Origin: Rhodoligotrophos sp. CJ14 | Lineage (GTDB): Bacteria; Pseudomonadota; Alphaproteobacteria; Rhizobiales; Im1 | DNA length: 64,000 nucleotides | Direction of reading: 5' to 3' | NCBI RefSeq assembly: GCF_038811545.1 | Contig: NZ_CP133319.1 | Span: 3,601,001 to 3,665,000, forward strand | Part shown: one piece after another, positions 7,355-14,101 of the stretch | Layout of the letters: each line of letters opens with the position of its first letter | How positions within the stretch are numbered: the stretch's first letter is position 1 | Made by a program: the position numbers and the translations under genes | The notes under the pieces: generated by a model | Database searches by the model: none | What the model was told of the DNA's origin: nothing | What the model saw: the letters and a program-made list of their open reading frames with translations, nothing else

Positions 7355-8149
7355 CTACATCGGGTGAGCCGCGCTGGGTGCAAGGCCGAAAGCCGCGAGC
7401 GCCATCCAGGCCGCCATGGCTATCATCATCAGGTTCTCGGTTAGGGAGACGAAGCCGAGCGGCACGTTGCTCGATCCGCCGACGCAGGCGCACTTGAGTT
7501 CGCGCTTGTCGATGTAGACGGCCTTGAAGACCGACACGGCACCCACCGTGCCGATAAACAGCGCTACGGGGACTGACAGCCATGTCAGCACACCGGCCAC
7601 CATCAGCACGCCCGCGAAGCCCTCTGCAAAGGGGTAGACGTAGCTGTAAGGCACCCACCGTTTCGCCAGCAGGTCGTAGTTCAGGAACATTGTCGCGAAG
7701 CTCTCGACGTTCTGGAGCTTCAACAGCGCCAGTACGACCATCGAAAAGCCGATGAACCACTCCGCCGCGCGAATTGTGAACACGCTACCGGTGACGGAGT
7801 AACTCGCCGCCAGAGCCATCAGCGCGGTCATCGCAAACAGCACGGCTACCGGACGATAGCTGGTCGCCTTCGGGTCCACGACGGGCTTGCCCAGGAACCT
7901 GCGAAGGTCGTCGTAGCCGCCAACGCGCTCGCCGCCGATGAAGGTTTGGGGCGTGGTCGCAACGCCGTGCTGCGCCTTGAAGGCGTCCGTCTCCTCGCGG
8001 GTGGTGAGGTGGTGGTCCTCGACCTCATAGCCGGACCGCCGCAAGAGGTCCTTGGCCTTAAGGCCGTATGGGCAGGTGTGATCGGGCATCACCATCCGGT
8101 GGAGGACCGCCTTCCTGTCGTCTGATTTGTGACTCGCCGTAACCGACAT
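7355..8149 (-). CDS. Glutaredoxin-MauE/DoxX fusion membrane protein
   Basis: A 264-residue fusion. Residues about 15-85 are a glutaredoxin domain with the redox motif CPYG (26-29) and the cis-Pro segment ATTPQTFIGGERVGGYDDL. Residues about 100-260 are a four-helix MauE/DoxX-like membrane domain with a Cys pair near its C-terminal side (KCACVGG). MauE-type proteins relay reducing or oxidising equivalents across the membrane; the fused glutaredoxin likely exchanges thiols with it. The ATG at 8149 is favoured over an upstream start at 8392 because that extension runs through the promoter and the divergent merR gene; GGAGA precedes 8149. The gene is driven by a MerR-type promoter (8190-8221). Confidence 0.85.
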   Translation of the reverse strand: MSVTASHKSDDRKAVLHRMVMPDHTCPYGLKAKDLLRRSGYEVEDHHLTTREETDAFKAQHGVATTPQTFIGGERVGGYDDLRRFLGKPVVDPKATSYRPVAVLFAMTALMALAASYSVTGSVFTIRAAEWFIGFSMVVLALLKLQNVESFATMFLNYDLLAKRWVPYSYVYPFAEGFAGVLMVAGVLTWLSVPVALFIGTVGAVSVFKAVYIDKRELKCACVGGSSNVPLGFVSLTENLMMIAMAAWMALAAFGLAPSAAHPM

Positions 8150-8189
8150 TATCACGTCTCCATCTTGTCGTTGTGATCTCGTCGGCAGT

Positions 8190-8221
8190 GATATAGGGTC
8201 TGTACCATGGTACAGAGTCAA
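8190..8221 (-). promoter_or_regulatory. MerR-type promoter and operator
   Basis: On the minus strand a -35 box TTGACT (8221-8216) and a -10 box TATATC (8195-8190) are separated by 20 bp (19 bp if CTATAT is used), the over-long spacer that MerR regulators correct by twisting DNA. The spacer is filled by a perfect 18 bp palindrome, TCTGTACCATGGTACAGA, at 8199-8216. The promoter points at the glutaredoxin-MauE gene. The palindrome contains the ATG (8207) of the divergent merR-like gene, so bound regulator would also cover its own start. Confidence 0.85.
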
Positions 8222-8611
8222 GAGGTTGAATCGCTCACGATCGGCGGGCTTGCTGCTGCCGGAGGCGTAGGCGTCGAAACGATCCGGTTCTACCAGCGCA
8301 ATGGCCTGATTCAGACACCAACGCGCGAAAAGGGTGTCCGTCGCTACGGCCGGGAGGACGTGCGCCGGCTCCGGTTCATCAGGCAAGCACAAACAGCAGG
8401 TTTCACGCTAGCGGAGATCAGAGAGCTTCTGGCGCTGGATGCGAGCGAAGACCGCAGCCGCGCAAGGGAACTTGCCAAGGGGCGCATCGAAGCTCTGGAT
8501 GCCAAGATCCTTGAGCTCCAGCGCGCCCGCGACTCGTTGAGGCGGCTGGCGGATGAGTGTGCGGAAGGAAGCACCGGGCGATGCCCAATCCTGACTTCTT
8601 TTGATTTATGA
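8207..8611 (+). CDS. MerR-family regulator, MerR-like but lacking one metal-binding Cys
   Basis: A 134-residue MerR-family activator. The N-terminal winged helix is close to mercury-type MerR (LTIGGLAAAGGVGVETIRFY, then VRRYGREDVRRLRFIRQAQ and GFTLAEIRELLAL). A dimerisation helix follows, and the C-terminus keeps two Cys (118 and 126, in ECAEGSTGRCPI) that match MerR Cys117 and Cys126. The third ligand, MerR Cys82, has no counterpart: that region reads ALDASEDRSRARELA. The ligand may therefore be another thiophilic metal or a thiol/redox signal. It is divergent from the glutaredoxin-MauE gene and shares its operator. No other in-frame start fits, so its message is probably leaderless or nearly so. 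Confidence 0.87.
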   Translation: MVQSQEVESLTIGGLAAAGGVGVETIRFYQRNGLIQTPTREKGVRRYGREDVRRLRFIRQAQTAGFTLAEIRELLALDASEDRSRARELAKGRIEALDAKILELQRARDSLRRLADECAEGSTGRCPILTSFDL

Positions 8612-8971
8612 TCCATCGTATCCCGTTTGGCGACATGAAGCCGGGCCGGCTCCGATGAGGGTGTGTAAGCAAATTAGGTGTCGTGAACGAACCTGGAACA
8701 TATTTCGGGACTTATTGCGCGGAAATCCCCGAAGTCGCCGCGAGTTTACCGGTTTGTTCCGATAGGCTGACCCGACAGCCCTGGGCGATTGGCTGGAGAA
8801 GGCTTGGTTTTCTGGCGATTTTTTGGAGCGGGCGATCGGGATAGAACCGACGACATTCAGCTTGGGAAGCTGACGTTCTATCGAGCCGCGAGGCGTCGAG
8901 CGCGCGGCGCTGCGATTGACTTGCTATGGTGTCGACCGTAGTCCTTTGGATCCTTAGAGAGGGAGCGCGTG
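8612..8971. other. 360 bp gene-free stretch containing a tRNA remnant
   Basis: This gap between merR and the SIR2 gene holds the 3' part of a tRNA-Gly gene on the minus strand (8824-8880, listed separately). The remainder has no open frame with a ribosome site. Base composition falls sharply after about 8940. I interpret the gap as the left junction of an inserted island. Confidence 0.5.
8824..8880 (-). pseudogene. 3' fragment of a tRNA-Gly(CCC) gene
   Basis: Reading the minus strand, the 57 bases run from the end of a D-arm (TAGAACG) through a complete anticodon arm (CAGCTTCCCAAGCTG, anticodon CCC), the variable loop, a T-arm with stem GTCGG/CCGAT and loop TTCTATC, and an acceptor 3' strand CGCCCGCTCCA with encoded CCA. 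The matching 5' acceptor strand and D-arm are missing; the upstream bases cannot pair with CGCCCGC. The T-loop has T instead of a purine at position 57. This is what an integrative element leaves at its distal end after inserting into a tRNA 3' end. Confidence 0.7.
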
Positions 8972-10567
8972 ATGAGCGACGTCACCAATGAGTTATCAAG
9001 AATTTTGCAGTCCAACGGCGGCGCTCCCTTTTTATTCGTGGGCTCGGGATTCTCGAGAAGATATCTTGGGTCAGATGATTGGAAGGGTCTGCTTCGTCGG
9101 TTCTGCGCAGAAATTCGCGAGTTTGATTACTACTTTGCATCGACCGATGGCGATCTGCCAATGACAGCATCATTAATTGCCAGGGACTTTCATGACCTTT
9201 GGTGGAACTCAGCTAAATACGAAGAATCCAGAGAGAAATTCAGAGAAACGTCGACGAGCGTCCAGTCTGCGCTAAAGAATGAGATCGCTCAGTTTTTATC
9301 TCAACTTCCCTTAGAGGGTTTGCCCGATGAGCAAATTCAAAGAGAGATATCTGCATTAAAGAATTTGAACGTGGACGGAATAATAACGACCAATTGGGAT
9401 CTGCTTCTCGAAGAATTATTTCCAGGTTACCGAGTTTTCATAGGGCAGGAAGAGTTATTATTTTCAAACCCGCAAGCGATAGCAGAAATCTATAAAATCC
9501 ATGGTTGCGCAAGCAGGCCGAAATCTTTGATTTTAACCAGTGAAGATTACCATGACTTCCATGAGAAAAACCCATATTTAGCAGCAAAGCTAATAACGTT
9601 ATTTATTGAACATCCAATTATTTTTATAGGATACGCTGTGCAGGATCCGCATATTCAGAGGATAATATTTTCAATTGCCTCGTGTTTGGCTAACGATAAG
9701 TTGGAAAAATTTTGCGAGAACCTGGTGTTCGTTAGGAGGTCGCACGGGCGATCAAGTTCGATTCAGAAGATTACCTTTAGCCACGCCGGACGAAGCGTGA
9801 CTGCTACCGTGCTGGAAGTGGACGATTTCTGTGAGGTGTATGCGGCAATTGACGCTGGCAAGCGGAAAATACCGGCGCGAATCCTGAGATACTGTAAGGA
9901 ACAGATGTATGAACTAGTTAAATCCGCTGAGCCAGAGAAAAAGATCGCCGTTGTAGATATCGACGAGTTGGATGCAAGCGAGCAGGTCGAATTTGTTGTG
10001 GGAATTGGGCTGGCGAAAAATCATCGCCAGCAACAGAGTGAGATCGCGTCAGAAGGTCAAAGCAACTTGGCTCGAAGCGGTTACAGAGGGGTTTCAATTG
10101 CCGATTTGTTTGATGATTTGCCCCGGGAAAGATCCACGTTTGACGCTGACGAGTTGCTAAGGGTTGCGTTCCCCTCATTTGCCCGTTCGAATGCCACATA
10201 CATCCCAGTGTTCAGATATCTTCGTGCAGCCGGAGTCGATGATAGCGAGAAGCTGGTCTGCTCTGAGTATAAGGATGCAGCCAGGGTCATAGAAAAGATC
10301 AAGAAGAGGGGATATCGCGTAAGAGGCTACAGATCGCAATATAACTCAAATTGGAGCGATAAAACCACCACGGATATCCTGTCAGGGCTTGATCCAGAAA
10401 GGGTAACGCTCATTCTACCTTTCCAGTCACCTATGAAAGTAGAGAGAGAGCCTCTCAGAAAATTTTTGTTGGAAAATTCTGGGTCATCATTTCGAGATCC
10501 GTATAGATCCTATTATAAAAAGCTAGCGTGCTATTATGATTATTTAGCGTTTGGCTTTGAATTATGA
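8972..10567 (+). CDS. SIR2-family protein, putative NAD-consuming defence effector
   Basis: A 531-residue protein with an N-terminal SIR2-like domain (about 10-240): nucleotide-binding GSGFS (24-28), TTNWD with the catalytic-type Asn (141), KIHG with His 177, and the FIGYAVQDPHI block typical of bacterial SIR2_2 proteins. In anti-phage systems (ThsA, DSR, pAgo-associated SIR2) such domains hydrolyse NAD to abort infection. The C-terminal half (about 270-531) has no domain I can name and is a candidate sensor. The coding region is markedly AT-richer than its neighbours, uses AT-ending codons, and starts about 90 bp from the tRNA-Gly remnant, so it was probably acquired horizontally. The ATG at 8972 has GAGGGAG upstream; a GTG lies one codon earlier. 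No partner gene is evident. Confidence 0.82.
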   Translation: MSDVTNELSRILQSNGGAPFLFVGSGFSRRYLGSDDWKGLLRRFCAEIREFDYYFASTDGDLPMTASLIARDFHDLWWNSAKYEESREKFRETSTSVQSALKNEIAQFLSQLPLEGLPDEQIQREISALKNLNVDGIITTNWDLLLEELFPGYRVFIGQEELLFSNPQAIAEIYKIHGCASRPKSLILTSEDYHDFHEKNPYLAAKLITLFIEHPIIFIGYAVQDPHIQRIIFSIASCLANDKLEKFCENLVFVRRSHGRSSSIQKITFSHAGRSVTATVLEVDDFCEVYAAIDAGKRKIPARILRYCKEQMYELVKSAEPEKKIAVVDIDELDASEQVEFVVGIGLAKNHRQQQSEIASEGQSNLARSGYRGVSIADLFDDLPRERSTFDADELLRVAFPSFARSNATYIPVFRYLRAAGVDDSEKLVCSEYKDAARVIEKIKKRGYRVRGYRSQYNSNWSDKTTTDILSGLDPERVTLILPFQSPMKVEREPLRKFLLENSGSSFRDPYRSYYKKLACYYDYLAFGFEL

Positions 10568-10670
10568 TCCTCGAGCCTAGGGGGCGTCTGTCCAAGTGGT
10601 ACCCAGCATATTCTGTGTCGTGCCCGCTCGAGTAACTCACGCTACCAGGTGCAAGAAAAAGGCCGGTTCC

Positions 10671-10726
10671 ACTTGCGGGGAGGATGTACGAAACGCTCCT
10701 CCGCTACCACCTGCCTCCCCGCAAGT
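10671..10726. repeat. 13 bp perfect inverted repeat, 30 bp apart
   Basis: ACTTGCGGGGAGG at 10671-10683 is matched exactly by its complement at 10714-10726. An outer or nested pair CAGGTG (10646-10651) and CACCTG (10708-10713) is also present. It starts about 100 bp after the SIR2 stop. It could be a long hairpin ending that transcript or a protein-binding palindrome. Confidence 0.6.
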
Positions 10727-10806
10727 ATATCTTGCCTGCGGGAACATTTGTGAACCCGTGAGGCGCGCAAGCTGGCCGTCGACTTCCACGAATCAATAAC
10801 AATTGC

Positions 10807-11160
10807 TCAGCCTGCCACTCTGCCGGCATGTTGCTCAAGCAGCCGCGGTTGTCGAAAAATGCTTGGCAGGTCGTAGTCCACAAGATGATCGATGCTTGCA
10901 AAGCGCCGGTTGCCAATCAAGATATTGGCCCTGTCGTTGATTACCTGAGCAGTCTCCAACCCGCGAAATAGTCTAGTCTTCGAGCATATTGAGTCAGATT
11001 GGACCTTTGTAATCATTCCGGCCATCCTCGAGCCAAGCTCGGACCCGCGAGTCCGGAATGTCGCGATCCGCAAGTAATCAGGAATGGCGCTCGTACAGTC
11101 GTGCGTCGCGCGAGCAAACTCTATATCGAGCTTATAATACTCGGTGTTTATTTTTACCAA
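10807..11160 (-). CDS. Weakly supported hypothetical protein
   Basis: A 117-codon open frame of mixed amino-acid composition (for example KINTEYYKLDIEFARATHD near its start). It begins with TTG and no ribosome site is evident, and no family is recognised. It lies in the AT-rich island tail, opposite in direction to the SIR2 gene. The composition is more protein-like than a typical shadow frame, which is the only support. Confidence 0.25.
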   Translation of the reverse strand: MVKINTEYYKLDIEFARATHDCTSAIPDYLRIATFRTRGSELGSRMAGMITKVQSDSICSKTRLFRGLETAQVINDRANILIGNRRFASIDHLVDYDLPSIFRQPRLLEQHAGRVAG

Positions 11161-11241
11161 ATCTGATTATTTACTGTGGATTAAGGGTTTATATGGGATG
11201 GTTGTCTTCTATGCAGCTGTCCTATTTTATGGATATGTATT

Positions 11242-11490
11242 ATGAGTTGGCTTCCTCCTAAACTTGACGGGTTAGGGGCACATGGGCCGGAACTCTTATC
11301 CAACTCACCCGGTAGCCTTTTTGATAACCTCCACGCTGTCCCTATCCCTGACGTTATACACGTGGCGCCAGAAGGCCTTTCCGAGCTGATAAACGCGTTC
11401 AAGTTAGCCTCCCCTGGCGATGAGACTATCCACCCGGGGCCAGAACACAATCCCCCACAGCTAGACCATCCTTCGGATTGGGCACATTGA
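11242..11490 (+). CDS. Weakly supported hypothetical protein
   Basis: An 82-codon frame starting with ATG, Pro- and Leu-rich (MSWLPPKLDGLGAHGPELL at the start). There is no ribosome site before the ATG and no family match that I can recognise. The frame crosses the switch from AT-rich to GC-rich sequence. A terminator-like hairpin lies 100 bp downstream on the same strand. Confidence 0.25.
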   Translation: MSWLPPKLDGLGAHGPELLSNSPGSLFDNLHAVPIPDVIHVAPEGLSELINAFKLASPGDETIHPGPEHNPPQLDHPSDWAH

Positions 11491-11592
11491 GGCGGCGATG
11501 AAGCGCCTTCGGGCATCGTATCGCGTTTGCCCGAGCAGATAGACCGCACGGGTCAGGGTTGAGTGCTCTAGAAGGGCAGCCATTAAGGTCGT

Positions 11593-11625
11593 GACCCCTC
11601 CCGCCAAGCCGTGAGGGGTATTTTT
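11593..11625 (+). terminator. Rho-independent terminator
   Basis: Stem ACCCCTC (11594-11600) and GAGGGGT (11613-11619) with a 12-base loop is followed by ATTTTT. The transcript it ends is unclear; the only plus-strand frame before it is the weak one at 11242-11490. Confidence 0.5.
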
Positions 11626-11899
11626 GCGAGAGTGACGTGCCAGCTTCGCTACCGCGGGGCCGGGCCTATCCGAGCGCATCTCGCAGGACCTGCGACTGCG
11701 CCTCGACAAGATGGCTGTGGGTCACGGGAGACGAGGAGCAGGGCTGAGCGCATCCAGAAGTTCCCGATATAGCCGTCGGGCCGCGGTAGCCGATGTCACG
11801 CCGTGCTTCCCCAATTGGGCTCTCGCAATTGTTCTGAATTGGCTGTTTTCCACAAGCTAGATCGCCGATATCTCTCCTTGGGACGCAAGGAGATCCAGC

Positions 11900-12523
11900 A
11901 TGTACATACCGCCCGCCTTTCGCGACGATGACAAGGAGAGCTTGCACGCCACAATCCGTGCGGCGCGGTTGGCGAATTTCGTCACTGCCACGGCAGACGG
12001 GCCGTTTGCTACGCCGCTGCCTCTCTATCTCGACGACAGTGAAGGCACGCACGGCGTGATCTATGGCCACCTCGCCAAGGCCAATCCTCAGTGGCGTCTT
12101 CCGATCCTGGGTCATGGGTTGGCGATCTTCATGGGGCCGGATGCCTATGTCACGCCGGCGTGGTATCCGACTAAGCGGGAGACCGGGAAGGTAGTGCCGA
12201 CCTGGAACTACATGGCGGTTCACGCCTATGGTCCGGTTGAGTTCTTCGAGGATCCGGACAGGCTGCTGGACGTTGTGCGTCGTCTCACCGATCTCCATGA
12301 GGGCGGCCGCGCCTCGCCCTGGTCGGTTTCGGATGCACCGCCGGAGTTCATTCAAGCGCAACTCCGCGGCATCGTCGGCCTGCGCATGCCGATCGCCAGG
12401 TTCGAGGGCAAACGCAAGATGAGCCAGAATCGGAACGCGGCCGACCGCGCCGGCGTGGTGGCGGGGCTCGCATCGAGCGAGCGGGAATCCGATCACGCGG
12501 TTGCCGGCCTCATCCCCTTGTAG
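11900..12523 (+). CDS. PaiB-like FMN-binding protein
   Basis: A 207-residue protein of the PaiB family (FMN-binding negative transcriptional regulator). The hallmark N-terminus MYIPPAFRDDD, the central HLAKANPQWR segment and YVTPAWYPTK followed by VVPTWNYMAVHAYGP are all present, as is the C-terminal MPIARFEGKRKMSQN. PaiB of Bacillus affects protease and sporulation genes, but most members are uncharacterised and bind flavin through a split-barrel fold, so a redox or flavin-dependent role is as likely as regulation. GCAAGGAG precedes the ATG. It is the first normal-GC gene after the island. Confidence 0.88.
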   Translation: MYIPPAFRDDDKESLHATIRAARLANFVTATADGPFATPLPLYLDDSEGTHGVIYGHLAKANPQWRLPILGHGLAIFMGPDAYVTPAWYPTKRETGKVVPTWNYMAVHAYGPVEFFEDPDRLLDVVRRLTDLHEGGRASPWSVSDAPPEFIQAQLRGIVGLRMPIARFEGKRKMSQNRNAADRAGVVAGLASSERESDHAVAGLIPL

Positions 12524-12545
12524 AGGGGGGCTTCCTGCTCCGGCA

Positions 12546-12575
12546 CCGGACAGGGCGGCCCGCCCTGTGCCCGGC
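12546..12575. terminator. GC-rich hairpin after the PaiB-like gene
   Basis: ACAGGGCG and CGCCCTGT pair around a 3-base loop, extended by CCGG/CCGG on the outside. It is about 25 bp past the stop of the PaiB-like gene. There is no T-run. Confidence 0.45.
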
Positions 12576-12815
12576 GAGTCTATCCGACGACCATCGTCGG
12601 CGCTGTTAGTCCGCGCCGTATAGACTCATCACTGGCTTTCATCACATCCGAAGATACGAGCGATCAGAAATTCCTCTATTCAGTTGAGGCTATCCTTATG
12701 GCAGCCTTCCAACATCTGTGGCGTGCACATCGCGGCCCGCGATTGCCTGCGATCAGCCCGGTCCGGCGGGATCGCCTCGCTGCAGTTTACATTCTGGGAT
12801 GCTGGGGAAACGCTC

Positions 12816-13532
12816 GTGAAATCAGTAATCTACACGCGCATCGAACGCTGCCCGCAGTCGCTGCTCGACGCAATCGCCGCCTATTCGGTGGCCGATCTTC
12901 ATGAAGCGCTTGGTGCAATCGAGGGAAGGCTCCGCCTCATGAGCCCGCGCATGCGCCCTATCGCGCCGGGGCAACGTGCCGTGGGTCAGGCGATCACGTC
13001 CTATAACTATCCCGGCGACAATTTGATGATCCATGCCGCTCTGAACATCGCTCAGCGCGGGGACATCCTCGTTCTCGTCAATGGCGGGGTCCCGCAAGGC
13101 GCCCTTTGGGGGGATGTTGCCGGCACATTCGCCGCCGAGAAAGGCATTGCCGGCATCGTGGCCGATGGCCCGACGCGCGACACGGGAGCCCTTCGCGACA
13201 TGGGCTGTAAAGTATGGTCAACCATCGTCTCCCCCGCCCATCCGGAAAAGCGCGGCCCGGGCGCGGTCAATATCCCAATCGTCTGCGACGGCGTGAGGGT
13301 TGAGCCCGGTGATATCATCGTGGCCGATGATGACGGCGTGCTTGCGATTCCAGTCCGCCTCGCGGCTGAGACGGTCGAGACTGCACGCAAGCGCGCCGAA
13401 AGCGAAGTGGGAATCCGCAAGCAACTCAAGTCGGGCGCATCTCTCTTCGAGATCCTGCAGATGCAGAAGAACCTGGACGCAGCCGGCGTCGAGGTCATAG
13501 ATGCGACCTGGCAAGAGAAGGCAGGGGCCTGA
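12816..13532 (+). CDS. RraA/LigK-type aldolase (4-carboxy-4-hydroxy-2-oxoadipate aldolase-like)
   Basis: A 238-residue member of the RraA-like class II aldolase family. The active-site segments are present: GDVAGTFAAEKGIAGIVADG followed by PTRDTGALRDMGC, with the Arg-Asp pair that binds pyruvate and metal. LigK/GalC/ProA enzymes cleave 4-carboxy-4-hydroxy-2-oxoadipate into pyruvate and oxaloacetate at the end of protocatechuate and gallate meta-pathways; family length and motifs fit. I take the GTG at 12816 (GGGGA upstream), because N-terminal sequence before it is not family-like and an earlier start at 12684 lacks a ribosome site. A LigI-like lactonase is encoded 3 kb away on the other strand. 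Confidence 0.82.
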   Translation: MKSVIYTRIERCPQSLLDAIAAYSVADLHEALGAIEGRLRLMSPRMRPIAPGQRAVGQAITSYNYPGDNLMIHAALNIAQRGDILVLVNGGVPQGALWGDVAGTFAAEKGIAGIVADGPTRDTGALRDMGCKVWSTIVSPAHPEKRGPGAVNIPIVCDGVRVEPGDIIVADDDGVLAIPVRLAAETVETARKRAESEVGIRKQLKSGASLFEILQMQKNLDAAGVEVIDATWQEKAGA

Positions 13533-13586
13533 TCGTAATGCATCTCGCCGTATTGCGCCTGCCAGCAGAGTAAAGGAGCATCCGAA

Positions 13587-14078
13587 ATGGAATGGACTGG
13601 CGAGCAGATCACGTCGGGGCGCTTTTGGCAGGCCGTGGGCGCTCGCCCGGTGGGTGCCACGATTGTCACGACGCAAGCGGCTGACGGTCCCGCCGGTTTT
13701 CTCGGCCTATCCTTTGCGCATGTTTCGGCGGAACCGCCCACGGTTCTGGTCTCGGCCGGACACCGGACGGGCGCGCTGCCGGCCATCCTGACGAGCAAGG
13801 CATTCGCGATAAGCCTGTTGCCACCCGACATGGAGGAGCTTGCCCGCGCCTTCGGCGGCAGCGTTGGCGGCGAGAACAGGTTCGGCGGCCAGTCTTGGGA
13901 TCACTTGGTCACCGGCGCGCCGGTCCTATCATCCGCTGCGGCGGCCTTCGATTGCCGGCTGCAGGCCACCCTGGAAGATGAAGGCGCCGTCGTCATTTTG
14001 GGGAGAGTGGTCGGCCTGCGTGTCCCGGATGCTGCCGGTGTTACGATCGCCTATCGCGGCGGCTATCGCAATCTCTGA
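13587..14078 (+). CDS. Flavin reductase-like FMN-binding split-barrel protein
   Basis: A 163-residue flavin reductase domain protein (HpaC/DIM6 type). The family landmarks GARPVGATIVTT, GFLGLSFAHVSAEPPTVLVS and FAISLLP are visible. Such proteins use NAD(P)H to make reduced FMN for a partner monooxygenase; the likely partner is the LLM enzyme at 17137-18444. It starts 54 bp after the LigK-like gene, preceded by AAAGGAG, so the two genes form a short rightward unit. It ends convergent with the second, MarR-fused reductase, which differs in sequence, so they are not recent duplicates. Confidence 0.82.
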   Translation: MEWTGEQITSGRFWQAVGARPVGATIVTTQAADGPAGFLGLSFAHVSAEPPTVLVSAGHRTGALPAILTSKAFAISLLPPDMEELARAFGGSVGGENRFGGQSWDHLVTGAPVLSSAAAAFDCRLQATLEDEGAVVILGRVVGLRVPDAAGVTIAYRGGYRNL

Positions 14079-14101
14079 CCGCGCATCCAGGAACCGGCCG
14101 A

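Larger units (their letters stand above)
10568..11899. other. 1.3 kb island tail with no assignable gene
   Basis: Between the SIR2 gene and the PaiB-like gene I find no recognisable protein family. The stretch is AT-rich up to about 11260 and returns to high GC after about 11470. It contains a 13 bp perfect inverted repeat (10671-10726), two weak open frames (10807-11160 minus, 11242-11490 plus) and a hairpin-plus-T terminator (11593-11625). It most likely belongs to the same acquired segment as the SIR2 gene. Confidence 0.5.

Noticed and set aside
8150..8392. Longer start (8392) for the glutaredoxin-MauE protein
   Set aside because: It would read through the promoter, the operator and the divergent merR coding sequence; ATG 8149 has a ribosome site and begins just before the glutaredoxin domain.
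12684..12815. Longer start for the LigK-like aldolase
   Set aside because: The 44 extra residues are not family-like and no ribosome site precedes 12684; GTG at 12816 has GGGGA upstream.
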